A stretch of DNA of 64,000 bases from Chitinophaga caeni (GCF_002557795.1 NZ_CP023777.1:124001-188000), one strand, 5' to 3'; positions 9,657 to 18,731 are shown, counted from the first letter of the stretch. The notes: generated from the letters alone by a model not told the origin. Translations and numbers: made by a program.

Positions 9657-9985
9657 GATATACAAACATTGTTGTCCGGCTAAAAATGCTTTAAAGGTAC
9701 TTGAATTCCTTACCTGGTCAAGGATATAAGCGAAGGATGATACATTCACCCCCCGCCAAGAGAACCGTGGAGCTTCGCTCCGTTGATAGCGAAGGGTAGC
9801 TTGGCCATACAGTAGTAAAAAGGCCAGATCGAGCGATCAAATTGGTGGCCGTGATGACCAATTTGTACCTTTTTTGGGTAAACAAAAAAGTACAAGAAAC
9901 GGAGCAGATGAACATTGAATCGCACTATTGAGGGATCAAATTGCTCCCCGGTAAAATTTAGTCGGACAATAATGATATACAAACA
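9657..9985 (-). repeat. MITE-like repeat, copy A (full length, with terminal inverted and flanking direct repeats)
   Basis: A non-coding element of about 305 bp (9669-9973) in reverse orientation relative to the copies near 18.7 and 42.3 kb. Its ends are imperfect inverted repeats of the form TTRTTGTCCGRCTAAA. It is flanked by the 12-bp direct repeat GATATACAAACA (9657-9668 and 9974-9985), which looks like a target duplication, although the GATAT part also occurs at the end of other copies. Inside are a hairpin around 9865-9892 (GTAC-TTTTTTG type) and the core GGCCGTGATGRCC. No transposase is encoded; short frames through it do not look like proteins. Confidence 0.75.
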
Positions 9986-10001
9986 ACAAAACGGGACCTA
10001 T

Positions 10002-10046
10002 AAAACCGAAATCCCGGTTGCTTTCTCCAACCGGGATTTTGGCTTT
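10002..10046 (-). terminator. Terminator of the darA-to-CLF operon
   Basis: A 12-bp stem (10009-10020 with 10028-10039, core AATCCCGGTTG) and 7-base loop are followed on the minus strand by a T-rich stretch. It closes the nine-gene minus-strand operon just after the last stop at 10064. Confidence 0.75.
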
Positions 10047-10063
10047 ATGTATATCAAGCATTT

Positions 10064-11143
10064 TTACGCCTTTTGTATTAAGATAAAGCTATGCTGATCG
10101 CCCATATAATTATTGTATATCAATATATTTTGTAATGAAGTATATGGCTTGGTTAATAAGTTGCTGACGGTAAGGGGTGTTTCCCCCGACCCCATTAATT
10201 TTGAGGCCATCCAGGTTGCGAACGCCGTGGAAGTATCATATTCACCGCAAAATACTTTGTAAGGCAGCTTGGGAACTTCCCCCAGCGCAGCTTCCACCGC
10301 ATCATAATATTGTTGGAATCTCGCATCGCCATTTTCACCGGAAAGCAACAAGGAGATATCTTCTACCTTCAATTCATTAGATGATAGAAATTGTTGCAAA
10401 GAGGATCGTAACTTTTCCGCTCCCGGTTTGTATAACATTTCAACATCCCGCAAGCGTGCCAAGCTGCTCGAATCTTGTTGATTTGACAAGCAAAAATATG
10501 CCGTACCTTCTCCCGCGATACTGCCGGGTGTATTTCCTTGCTGTAGAAAATTCAAATTATTTACACCGGGTTTCCAATAACCTGCACGTTCCTTGATAAA
10601 AAAATGCTCCGCGGTCATCTCCTCAAATGCACCGAGGAGTACCGTTTCAGCCGGGTGCTCCCGCAAGTATAGGAGGCTGTCCAACATCGCATTTTCGAAT
10701 GAAAACCCGCGGTTTACGAAAGTATTATTGTAACGTGTACATTGTTGTTGTAAAGCGATCAACCCGTTGATCGCGTTATAAGTAGACTGAATAAACGGCG
10801 TGGGATTTAATGCCCTTTCGGAATACTCTTCAATATTCTTCAAGAAACGCTCCGTATCCTGCAAGCTGCCTTTCCCTGTTCCGGTAATAATAGCGCCGGG
10901 CACGGTAATACCGGCTTCTTGCAGACATTTCATAGCTGTTGTTAAACCCATCTTCAACAAGCGGCTCATACGTCGCAAGCTGTTCGGTGCAATGAAAGCA
11001 GCATACGCAGGTTCTATACATTCCATCCGGTTGGTATCGCTAGCGATCAATTGCCGCGACCAATCATCCGAGTCGAAAGTAGCCTGGGGAGAGATCGCGC
11101 TGCCGGCTTGAATAAAACACTTGTTGTTAAGAGAATCCTTCAC
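10064..11143 (-). CDS. Ketosynthase-like protein lacking the catalytic triad (chain-length-factor type)
   Basis: 359 aa with beta-ketoacyl synthase fold features but a broken active site. The position expected for the nucleophile reads VNRGFSFENA instead of TACSSGAHA (Cys to Gly). The first catalytic His position falls in LSGENGDAR, and the second reads VFCGEYDTSTA where active enzymes have a GHTLAAAG-type stretch (His to Glu). It lies 75 bp after an intact ketosynthase on the same strand. Type II aryl-polyene and polyketide systems pair an active KS with an inactive partner that sets chain length. I infer that role; which partner it contacts is not shown. It is the last gene of the operon. 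Confidence 0.7.
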   Translation of the reverse strand: MKDSLNNKCFIQAGSAISPQATFDSDDWSRQLIASDTNRMECIEPAYAAFIAPNSLRRMSRLLKMGLTTAMKCLQEAGITVPGAIITGTGKGSLQDTERFLKNIEEYSERALNPTPFIQSTYNAINGLIALQQQCTRYNNTFVNRGFSFENAMLDSLLYLREHPAETVLLGAFEEMTAEHFFIKERAGYWKPGVNNLNFLQQGNTPGSIAGEGTAYFCLSNQQDSSSLARLRDVEMLYKPGAEKLRSSLQQFLSSNELKVEDISLLLSGENGDARFQQYYDAVEAALGEVPKLPYKVFCGEYDTSTAFATWMASKLMGSGETPLTVSNLLTKPYTSLQNILIYNNYMGDQHSFILIQKA

Positions 11144-11217
11144 GGTTGCTATTCCTGTTTTTTGATACTATTTCCTGGCGAAGATACTTTGATCTATTAA
11201 AAATATGGAATGCTTTA

Positions 11218-12426
11218 TTAAGGAGCTTTTGAAATTACCAGGGATGCATTATTTCCACCGAAACCGAATGAATTGGAAATCACGTTATTCACGGGAAAAT
11301 TATGGAGTAATTCGGTTCCCGGGCTGATGCTTAGTTCTTCCATCCTTTCGGAGAAATTCATATTCGGGAAAAAGACCTGGTGGCGGATCGCTAAAATAGA
11401 AAAGATGGCTTCGATAGCCCCGGCAGCAGCCAAAGTGTGCCCGGTGAATGGTTTTGTAGAGCTAAAAGCAGGTACATCCGATCCGAACAAACGTTCCAAG
11501 GCGCGACCTTCGGAGATATCATTGTTCAAAGTAGCGGTTCCGTGTACATTGATATAACCAACTTCATCCAACTTCTTACCTGCCATGAGCAAGGCTTCCT
11601 GCATGGCCGTAAAAGCGCCATCCCCTTCCGGTGAAGGGGAAGTGGGGTGAAAGGCTTCATTGGTATTGCAATAGCCGCTGAGCACCGCCAATGCTTTCGC
11701 ACCCCGCTTTTCCATGGATGCGGCGCTTTCCAAGACCAGGTAGGCGGCACCTTCACCAAGGTTCAGTCCGTTCCTTTGCTGATCGAAAGGCTTGCATGGC
11801 TGCTTATCAATATTTTTTAACGAATTAAACCCGTTGATCGTAAAACGGGTTAAGGCTTCTGTTCCCCCGCAAATGATTTTATCTACTTGGCCGCTTTTAA
11901 CCAGGCGGGCTCCGAATATTAAAGCGTTGGCAGAGGAAGAACAAGCGGTACTGATCGTTGCCAATGTACCGTCTAAATGGAAGAAATCTGCTAATTGCTG
12001 GGTGCAATCAGCGCAATCCAGGGTATCGATATAATCGAGGAAATCGCCTGTTTTTGCCGGGTTAATGATATCGAAATACACTTTTTCCGTATCGCACATG
12101 CCGCCAACGGTGGAGGCATTGATCAAACCGAGCCCAGCCGTATCATCAATACCGGCGCTCGACAGCGCATCCTTCAATGCGATCATCCCTAGTAAGCTGG
12201 TGCGTGTCAAACCCGTGTGATGTTCGATTCCCAGCATATTGGCTAAGGCCCCGGTACCATGTTTAACCTCGGCAACGGGCAATACATCCCGGTGAATAGT
12301 TTCCACGTAATTCGTAAAACCCAGGCCGGATTTTAATTGGCAAAGGCTATCAAAATTTTCCGCCACTGAATCTCCAATAGCGGTCATCATCCCGATTCCC
12401 GTTATATACACACTTTCTTCCATCAA
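11218..12426 (-). CDS. Beta-ketoacyl-ACP synthase (FabF-like, active site intact)
   Basis: 402 aa condensing enzyme that extends an ACP-bound acyl chain by two carbons with loss of CO2. The catalytic residues are all present: C162 in ISTACSSSANAL, H295 in VNVHGTAT (read here as INVHGTATLN) and H330 in KPFTGHTLAAAG. It starts 8 bp after the ACP stop codon. In this position it is more likely dedicated to the resorcinol/polyene chain than to housekeeping fatty-acid synthesis. The inactive homologue that follows is its likely dimer partner. Confidence 0.85.
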   Translation of the reverse strand: MMEESVYITGIGMMTAIGDSVAENFDSLCQLKSGLGFTNYVETIHRDVLPVAEVKHGTGALANMLGIEHHTGLTRTSLLGMIALKDALSSAGIDDTAGLGLINASTVGGMCDTEKVYFDIINPAKTGDFLDYIDTLDCADCTQQLADFFHLDGTLATISTACSSSANALIFGARLVKSGQVDKIICGGTEALTRFTINGFNSLKNIDKQPCKPFDQQRNGLNLGEGAAYLVLESAASMEKRGAKALAVLSGYCNTNEAFHPTSPSPEGDGAFTAMQEALLMAGKKLDEVGYINVHGTATLNNDISEGRALERLFGSDVPAFSSTKPFTGHTLAAAGAIEAIFSILAIRHQVFFPNMNFSERMEELSISPGTELLHNFPVNNVISNSFGFGGNNASLVISKAP

Positions 12427-12434
12427 TGATCCCT

Positions 12435-12692
12435 TTATGCAGGTTGCTTTGAAGCGATAAATTCGGCCATGGTTTGCACGCTTTGAAGGATTTTACGGCC
12501 TTCACGCGGATCTTCTACCTTGATATGATAATTTCTTTCCAATAATACCATCAATTCCAAGGAATCGATACTATCCAAACCTAATCCTTCACCGAATAAA
12601 GGTGCATTATCATCGATATCTTCCGGCTTAGTATCTTGTAGATTCAAAGCCTCAATGATTTGTTCTTTCAGTTTTTGTTTTAATGCTTCCAT
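12435..12692 (-). CDS. Acyl carrier protein
   Basis: 85 aa, acidic, four-helix ACP with the phosphopantetheine attachment serine S41 in GLGLDSIDSLELMVLLE. It carries the growing acyl chain for the adjacent ketosynthases. The Leu-Asp-Ser-Ile-Asp version of the DSL motif is common in dedicated secondary-metabolite carriers. In dialkylresorcinol loci the ACP is called DarC; I did not use that symbol because the aryl-polyene half has its own ACPs and the two cannot be separated by eye. Confidence 0.88.
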   Translation of the reverse strand: MEALKQKLKEQIIEALNLQDTKPEDIDDNAPLFGEGLGLDSIDSLELMVLLERNYHIKVEDPREGRKILQSVQTMAEFIASKQPA

Positions 12693-12773
12693 ATGATTGT
12701 TGTAGGTTAACCAAGCCCGGTTCCCGGGTATGATTAATATTCAAAGTAACGTTTTTATACTTTCATTTAAAAA

Positions 12774-14063
12774 TCAATTCATCCTTCTTTTTTCAACCCA
12801 GGCCGCAATTCCCAGCAATAGCAGGCCGAAACCCAGCAGCAAACCTAATTGCGGTAACACTTCCGTCCAATGCTCATTCCGAAGGTAAATATCATTAATC
12901 GCCTGTAAGCCCCAGCTCATCGGGGACAGTCGCCCGAACGCCTGTACATTTTGCGGCATAATTTCCAATGGTATCCATATGCCGCCGATTGCGGATAAGA
13001 TCACGATAGAGATAGCGCCGAAATTCAAAGCCTGGTTCGGCGTTTTGAAAACGGTTCCAACCAAGATGCCGTAAGCCGTAGCTGCCAAACCGATGCATAC
13101 AGCCGTTAAAAAAGCGGCCAGGTGATCTTTCCCCATTACTAAACTCGGTAAGCCGAATTCCGGCAACAAGAACTTACCTACCAAGATCATCAGGTAAAAT
13201 TGTAACACGCAAATCCCGACGAAAAACAACATCTTACCTGCCAATATAGCGAGGTAAGAGCCCGGTATCAATTTCATCCTGAGCAAGCTGCCATCTTCCC
13301 TTTCACGGATCATATTTCCCGCGATTGGGATCACGATAAAGAACATCGCGAAAATGCTCCAGGCAGGTACATTATGTTGTACCGAGTTAGAAATCACATC
13401 TAATTCCGCGTGTTCACCGAGGCTCTTTTCTTCCAATCCCACCGCTTTCAGGTGAATCTCGGGAAAAGCCTCTTCCACCCCGCCATTCTTGCGCTTCAAC
13501 TGCAACTGTATCCTTTCTAACAGCATGTTCGTTTCTACCTGGGTTAAGAAATTATCCAAAGATTGATGAATCGCACTTTTGAATGATTTCTTTGCCGCCG
13601 GATCGAAATATATTTCCACGTTCAAGGAATCCGGATGCGCTTTCACGGGGAGCGTGGCGCTCATCCCCATCCGGTCCATCAAGTTATTGACAATCGTGTT
13701 GGCATTACTGACGATATTTCCCGTGGCGCCCCGGGGAATTATGATCGCGATTGAATATTCCCCTTCCTGTACCAATTGCATGGCCAATTCTTGATCCACG
13801 ACTTTACCGTCTAATGAATCCACGATATTAAATTGCCCGGTACTTTCCAATCCTTCCTTGATATACCTGGCCAAGCGACCATGATCATTATCCACACTCA
13901 ATATGTCGAACTTCAGCTCCTGGTAATCTTTGAAAGGGGCATCCTGGATAATTGCCATTACGCAGATGAGCACAACGGGCATGATAAAGAGCAATGCCAG
14001 TCCTGCTTTATCCCTGAGCAAAAGAAACCATTCTTTCCTGAGTGTTGATATTAATCTTAGCAT
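12774..14063 (-). CDS. ABC-2 type transporter permease
   Basis: 429 aa. The N-terminal helix (about 20-38, KAGLALLFIMPVVLICVMAI) is followed by a large periplasmic segment to about residue 230, then five or six membrane helices (for example WSIFAMFFIVIPIAGNMI, MLFFVGICVLQFYLMILVGK, AFLTAVCIGLAATAYGILVG and a final helix at 400-420). This matches DrrB/YhgE-like ABC-2 exporters. It follows its ATPase by 62 bp, so the pair probably exports or flips the lipid product of the operon to the outer membrane, where flexirubin-type pigments reside. The cargo is inferred from context only. Confidence 0.85.
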   Translation of the reverse strand: MLRLISTLRKEWFLLLRDKAGLALLFIMPVVLICVMAIIQDAPFKDYQELKFDILSVDNDHGRLARYIKEGLESTGQFNIVDSLDGKVVDQELAMQLVQEGEYSIAIIIPRGATGNIVSNANTIVNNLMDRMGMSATLPVKAHPDSLNVEIYFDPAAKKSFKSAIHQSLDNFLTQVETNMLLERIQLQLKRKNGGVEEAFPEIHLKAVGLEEKSLGEHAELDVISNSVQHNVPAWSIFAMFFIVIPIAGNMIREREDGSLLRMKLIPGSYLAILAGKMLFFVGICVLQFYLMILVGKFLLPEFGLPSLVMGKDHLAAFLTAVCIGLAATAYGILVGTVFKTPNQALNFGAISIVILSAIGGIWIPLEIMPQNVQAFGRLSPMSWGLQAINDIYLRNEHWTEVLPQLGLLLGFGLLLLGIAAWVEKRRMN

Positions 14064-14125
14064 GTATAAAAAAAGCGCACCGGTTTACCTGGTGAACTTG
14101 CTATAATTTAATTTTTGTAGGTTTA

Positions 14126-14872
14126 TTAATCCCGCACTGCATGCCCGGTATAATGCAAAAACACATCTTCCAGGTTCCTGCATTCTCCATGGATCTCCAC
14201 CAATTCATGGGGATCGCCTTGGGCGATCAATTTACCTTGATCCATGATTACTACTTCATCACATAAAGCCTGCGCTTCTTCCAGCAGATGCGAAGTATAC
14301 AGGATACTGTTTCCCGATGCATTATATTCCTTCAAAAACTGTAGGATCATGTTCCGGGATTGCACGTCCACCCCGGCGGTAGGTTCATCGAGGATCAGCA
14401 ATTTGGGATCATGCAAGATAGCGGCGATAATATTCGTACGCCTTTTCATGCCACCGGAAAACTTCGAAACTTCCTTATTGGCGGCATGTTCCAGTCCGAA
14501 TATTTCTAAATAATGATTTACTTTTCTTCTTAGCGATGCCCCTTTTAAGCCGTAGAGATTACCGAAATAAATCAAGTTCTCAAAGGCCGTCAACCCGGGG
14601 AATAAAGCAATTTGCTGCGGCACAATACCGATCATTTGCTTGATTTTTTCCCGGTGCATAGCATCTTGGGGGAGCTGGCAAACCGTCACTGTTCCCGCGC
14701 TAGCTTTCACGATACCGCAGATGATAGAAATCGTGGTAGTTTTTCCTGCGCCGTTGGGGCCGAGTAAGCCAGCGATCCGTCCTTCCGGGAAGCTGAAATC
14801 CAGTCCCGCCACGGATGGTTCTACCGCGCCATTGTAAGTTTTATGCAAGTCTTTAACCACGATACTTTCCAC
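14126..14872 (-). CDS. ABC transporter ATP-binding protein
   Basis: 248 aa nucleotide-binding domain with Walker A GPNGAGKTT (about 38-46), Q-loop VPQQ near 85, signature SGGMKRR (139-145) and Walker B LLILDEPTAGVD (about 158-168), followed by the H-loop in YTSHLLEEA. The form is that of DrrA/CcmA-like exporters. It sits 3 bp after the BtrH-like gene and directly before the permease it should energise. Confidence 0.92.
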   Translation of the reverse strand: MESIVVKDLHKTYNGAVEPSVAGLDFSFPEGRIAGLLGPNGAGKTTTISIICGIVKASAGTVTVCQLPQDAMHREKIKQMIGIVPQQIALFPGLTAFENLIYFGNLYGLKGASLRRKVNHYLEIFGLEHAANKEVSKFSGGMKRRTNIIAAILHDPKLLILDEPTAGVDVQSRNMILQFLKEYNASGNSILYTSHLLEEAQALCDEVVIMDQGKLIAQGDPHELVEIHGECRNLEDVFLHYTGHAVRD

Positions 14873-14875
14873 GGC

Positions 14876-15913
14876 TTACAATTTTACTTTCCACAATTTT
14901 TTATAAAAATCGGTCTCCTGTGAAGCGATCGCCATCAACCGGTCCGATAATAAGTCATAACCATTTGCATGGGATTCCCTGCTCTTGCAGATTCTCCCGG
15001 CATCGAAAGCGAATTGCCGCCATTGATCACCGATAGCCGTTAGCTCTTGCGCCATCGGTTTCAGTTCATCCCGTTCCAGGTAATTAGCGGCTTCCTGTAA
15101 GAACGCGGCATACATAAAACGGAAACCGGCGCCGCCAGTACCGATTTCTTCCTGCATACGGATGATATTGCCGAGGAATAAAGTGGCCCTACGATCACCG
15201 AGTTGCGGGTATTTCTTGACTCTTTTACCCAGGAATTTAATTCCTTTTACACCCAGCATCGGCACCGGAACACGCAACATGAAGTTGCAAGTTTGATCGA
15301 TCCCCTGCTTGATCGCTTTCGAAAGATCCACCTGTTTAGGCACTTCTACGGGGTAATACAATTTACCGCTCGGTTCCGGGTAGCCTTTTGCAAACCTGGC
15401 TTTCGCCAAACTGTCGTAATCTATCTTGGCAACTTCTTCCATCACCGGGTCGCTCACCAGGTAATCTTCACCATCCTTTCCGAACACGACGAGGTTATGG
15501 GCATTGAAGTGAAACCTGTAAGCCGGTGGCAAATAAGGTAGGTAATAAACGCTGGTTTGCATACCTACGGGGATACCTTCCTTCAATAGTTCATCGAGCG
15601 CCGCCATCGCTTTGGCCGGCTGCTTGAACTTTTGGGAAACCATCTTCACGCCGAGGCGTTTGCATAATTTATTGAAGATTCCACCCGGCCAAATACGGTA
15701 TGTAGTACCGGGGATGCCGTTCACTTTTACAAATGGCAGATGACCGAAAAACAGTCCTGAGCCGATACCGAAAGCCATGGGTTCGCTGATTTGCAAGCCG
15801 TAATGGCGCAACAGGTTGGATGCCACACCACTTTCGCAATGGGCAAACTGTGTATGGGTAAATGCTCCAGGATCAATTTCTCCCTTGAGGGGGGCGGTCA
15901 TCGGTTCAATCAT
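14876..15913 (-). CDS. BtrH N-terminal domain protein (putative acyltransferase), DUF4872-like C-terminus
   Basis: 345 aa. The N-terminal half has the papain-like arrangement of BtrH, the acyl-ACP transferase of butirosin biosynthesis: C26 in FAHCESGVASNLLRHYG, H139 in NAHNLVVFGKDGEDY and an Asp in LVSDPV as third residue. The C-terminal helical half corresponds to the domain usually found after it. By analogy it could move an acyl chain from ACP to an acceptor, for example forming the ester between polyene acid and dialkylresorcinol; this is inference. It overlaps the previous gene's stop by a few bases, a sign of tight coupling. Confidence 0.72.
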   Translation of the reverse strand: MIEPMTAPLKGEIDPGAFTHTQFAHCESGVASNLLRHYGLQISEPMAFGIGSGLFFGHLPFVKVNGIPGTTYRIWPGGIFNKLCKRLGVKMVSQKFKQPAKAMAALDELLKEGIPVGMQTSVYYLPYLPPAYRFHFNAHNLVVFGKDGEDYLVSDPVMEEVAKIDYDSLAKARFAKGYPEPSGKLYYPVEVPKQVDLSKAIKQGIDQTCNFMLRVPVPMLGVKGIKFLGKRVKKYPQLGDRRATLFLGNIIRMQEEIGTGGAGFRFMYAAFLQEAANYLERDELKPMAQELTAIGDQWRQFAFDAGRICKSRESHANGYDLLSDRLMAIASQETDFYKKLWKVKL

Positions 15914-16317
15914 TTTATTTCGTTTACATGAAGCAACTGTTCCCTGGATATTTGGAAAACATCCGCGTAACGTTGCAATAGCTTCTCATTTAATTTCTGG
16001 AAAACAGCCGGTTTGAAATGTCGTTTTACCTGCCATTGAAATTTGCCGATATGCGCAGCCAAAGTGGGCAGATCCATCAGGCATTTTTCCATGTAATATG
16101 CAACGGGACTTAATTCTCCGGAAATAACGCGGGCCTTTGTCAACGCGATTTTCTCATTCACATGTTCCCAAGCTTGCGCCATTGCGACATTTTCCGGTTC
16201 CCAACCTACGCTTGGTACTTTCACGTAATCCCCCGAATTATCGACCGCGTACATCAACTGTTTAAACGACTGTTGATGTAACTGGTTATTATCTTGGGGT
16301 ACCTCGTCTTTTTTCAT
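15910..16317 (-). CDS. Conserved small protein of resorcinol/flexirubin loci, function unknown
   Basis: 135 aa, soluble, no signal peptide. I do not recognise a named family. The C-terminal half (AAHIGKFQWQVKRHF, then LLQRYADVFQISREQLLHV) has the rhythm of a helix-turn-helix protein's last helices, but this is weak. The stop overlaps the start of the BtrH-like gene by 4 bp, and it follows darB by 101 bp, so it belongs to the pathway operon. It could be a regulator or an accessory protein for the acyltransferase. Confidence 0.6.
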   Translation of the reverse strand: MKKDEVPQDNNQLHQQSFKQLMYAVDNSGDYVKVPSVGWEPENVAMAQAWEHVNEKIALTKARVISGELSPVAYYMEKCLMDLPTLAAHIGKFQWQVKRHFKPAVFQKLNEKLLQRYADVFQISREQLLHVNEIK

Positions 16318-16418
16318 ACCAAATGGTTTTGTTATTCAAAATTAAGTTATACCGAACGATAATGTTGATTTTCATCATTTTACCAACAAAATGCAACCTT
16401 AGCCTGGTATCCGTAGCC

Positions 16419-17555
16419 TCAGACTACCGTAATTTGGGCAAAGGAATAAGAAAAACGGGCGCTTTCCGGGATCATCATCACGATCTTTTGCCCTTTCTTC
16501 AATTTACCAGTATTTAATAACTCTTCCAACATTAAATACGGGGAAGCGGTTCCCACGTTTCCGACCTTGGTAAGGTTGGTAAACCATTTTTCCTGCGGAA
16601 CATGCACGCCGAGGCGTAACATTTCTTCATCGATCTTCATGCGGAAAAACTCAGACGATAAATGGGGTAAGAAATAATCGATCTCATCGAGCTTAACCTG
16701 ATGTTTATCAATGAGTTCCTTCCACCACTTGGTACCGATCGGCACGATATTTTTTCCTAGTATCTTGGTATCTTGTTTCAGGGAGAAAACGCTGTCTTGG
16801 GCCCATTCGGTAGGCTTCATATCCACCCAACCTTTCACGCCGCCATCCGGGGTTTTCACGCCGCCGGCATACATGCAGGTTTCATATTCGTTGGCGAAAG
16901 AAGCAATTTCAACCCAATCGATGCGCAGGCTCAAGCCCTCTTCATTAGGTTTATCTTGGAAAAGCGCTGCACAAGCGCCATCGGAGAGCATCCAGCGTAA
17001 GAAATCTTTTTCGAAGGCGATGATCGGGTTGCCCTGTATCTCGCTCACGATAGCAGTTTCAGGTTCGAATTTTTCGGCCATCATCCAGGGCGATAACCTT
17101 TCTGAGCCGGTGCTTACGGCATTACTGGTATTGCCGGATTTCACGCTCATATATGCGTATTTGAAAGCTTGCATCCCGGCGGCACAAGCCCCGGTAGCAG
17201 CAATTACTTCCACGGGTTGACATTTCAACAAACCGTGTACCATTACAGCATGGTTAGGCAACATTTGATCCGGGGAAGTGGTGCCGCAAGCGAGCAGTTC
17301 CATTTTCCCGATGGGAAATTTATCATCAAATAAATTCTGAACGGCTTCAGCAGTCATGGATGCATTGGTATGCGTAGCATTTCCATCTTTATCCATGGCA
17401 TAATAACGGGTTTGTATCTTGTTGCTATTCAATACAATGGCACGGGCACGGGATGGCCTACCATCGATCTTGCCTAAAATAAGCTCCATTTCATCATTCC
17501 CAACAGGCTCATTCGGTAAACATTTGGCGAGCCTCGTGATATAAACTTCTTTCAT
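16419..17555 (-). CDS. darB: DarB-type ketosynthase (KAS III-like), cyclohexanedione/resorcinol-forming
   Basis: 378 aa KAS III-fold enzyme with triad C124 (ATGACAAGMQAF), H298 (FLPHLSSEFF) and N333 (KVGNVGTASPY). DarB enzymes join two beta-oxo acyl chains into a 1,3-cyclohexanedione, the precursor of dialkylresorcinols. It is longer than housekeeping FabH (about 320 aa), as is usual for this group, and lies 96 bp after a DarA homologue, the known partner. Start chosen at the ATG at 17555 (MKEVYITRLAK), the family's normal beginning. Confidence 0.82.
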   Translation of the reverse strand: MKEVYITRLAKCLPNEPVGNDEMELILGKIDGRPSRARAIVLNSNKIQTRYYAMDKDGNATHTNASMTAEAVQNLFDDKFPIGKMELLACGTTSPDQMLPNHAVMVHGLLKCQPVEVIAATGACAAGMQAFKYAYMSVKSGNTSNAVSTGSERLSPWMMAEKFEPETAIVSEIQGNPIIAFEKDFLRWMLSDGACAALFQDKPNEEGLSLRIDWVEIASFANEYETCMYAGGVKTPDGGVKGWVDMKPTEWAQDSVFSLKQDTKILGKNIVPIGTKWWKELIDKHQVKLDEIDYFLPHLSSEFFRMKIDEEMLRLGVHVPQEKWFTNLTKVGNVGTASPYLMLEELLNTGKLKKGQKIVMMIPESARFSYSFAQITVV

Positions 17556-17651
17556 GACAGGTTTTAAGAGTTAAAGCGGCTGTAAATATAGACTACTCAA
17601 CTGAATCTTGGCAATTCTAAGTTAAATGTTGCCCATTTTTTGGGGTAGCCA

Positions 17652-18572
17652 TTACTGTTGTTTCAGTTTTACGCCTTTATAATAAGCAACGTCTTCGTTT
17701 AATTGTTTTCTTTTCGTAACCAGGGTAATATATGCAGAAACGGCAGAAATGGGTGATAAGATAATTACAGCAATAGGTAAAAGGTTCCTGTAGATCCAAA
17801 CGCGCCCTTGGCGACTTTCCTCGCCCGGGCCGCCTTTTTTACTGATAAAGTTGGCAAAAAACCGGAAGGGTTTCGTTCCCCTATTTTCTAAAACGACCAA
17901 GCTCGGTAGTACGTTCACGGAACCGAGGGCTACCAGTTGATCCTGTAAATCATCCCATTTCCCCTCATGTAACGCCTGGGCTACCGGTGCAGCGAAGCGG
18001 TGGCTGGCTTCGATGTCTTGTTGTTGAACTCCCGCCGGTGGTAAAATCGGGTGCCCGTCTTTCTTACCTTTGAACGCCCAACGTTGTATAGTGAACAGCG
18101 ATATCAAATTATGATGGGTATCCACCAATGCAATATTTCCCACTAACCGGGCTCCTATGCCTGATAAATACCCCTTTATACGTTCTTGCGCATTTAGCCA
18201 CATATTGCGGCAACCCGAAACCGTGATAACGGGTTTCCCGGCCAATATTTTTTTTGCATCAGCGGATTGTAAAAAGGCTTCTACCGGTTGTGAAGGTGAT
18301 AAAAACCATGGCTGGTAACCTAAAATTACCAGGTCGTATGCTTCATCAACCGTATCCAACGGTTTATTTGCCCGCGGACGCCCCAAAACACATTCCGGCA
18401 TCGCATCAAAAAACTGCTGTTTCCGCCAAGGAAATGGGAAGGGTTCCACCGGCTCCAATTGCTTAAATACTACTTGCGCGTCCTTGATCGGAGCAACGAT
18501 AGTATCAATGATTTCTCTCAGTTGGCCACTTTGAGAATAATAGACAACCAGTATCTTCAGTTGGTGGTTCAT
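17652..18572 (-). CDS. darA: DarA-type flavodoxin-fold protein (dialkylresorcinol formation)
   Basis: 306 aa. The start (KILVVYYSQSGQLREI) is a flavodoxin FMN-phosphate loop, and VILGYQPWFLSPSQP and ITVSGCRNMW continue that fold. A hydrophobic segment at about 263-286 (LLPIAVIILSPISAVSAYITL) suggests membrane attachment near the C-terminus. In dialkylresorcinol biosynthesis DarA acts with DarB and oxidises the cyclohexanedione ring to the aromatic resorcinol, which fits a flavin-dependent fold. It is the first gene of the minus-strand operon; an AGGAG-like ribosome site lies just before its ATG. Confidence 0.78.
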   Translation of the reverse strand: MNHQLKILVVYYSQSGQLREIIDTIVAPIKDAQVVFKQLEPVEPFPFPWRKQQFFDAMPECVLGRPRANKPLDTVDEAYDLVILGYQPWFLSPSQPVEAFLQSADAKKILAGKPVITVSGCRNMWLNAQERIKGYLSGIGARLVGNIALVDTHHNLISLFTIQRWAFKGKKDGHPILPPAGVQQQDIEASHRFAAPVAQALHEGKWDDLQDQLVALGSVNVLPSLVVLENRGTKPFRFFANFISKKGGPGEESRQGRVWIYRNLLPIAVIILSPISAVSAYITLVTKRKQLNEDVAYYKGVKLKQQ

Positions 18573-18731
18573 ATAGGAATCTCCTGTTCACGATTGAAGC
18601 CGTAAACTTACAAAATCTCCCCGAGTGTTAGTGAAATTTTTAATAGATGATACGGCCTACATGATAAAATGATGAAGGATAGCCCAAATGACTATCCTCC
18701 TATTATTCATTTAATTAAATACAATTAATTA

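Noticed and set aside
9718..9982. Two minus-strand reading frames of 65-78 codons
   Set aside because: They lie wholly inside repeat copy A, and the frame is not kept in copies B and C, so they are by-products of the repeat.
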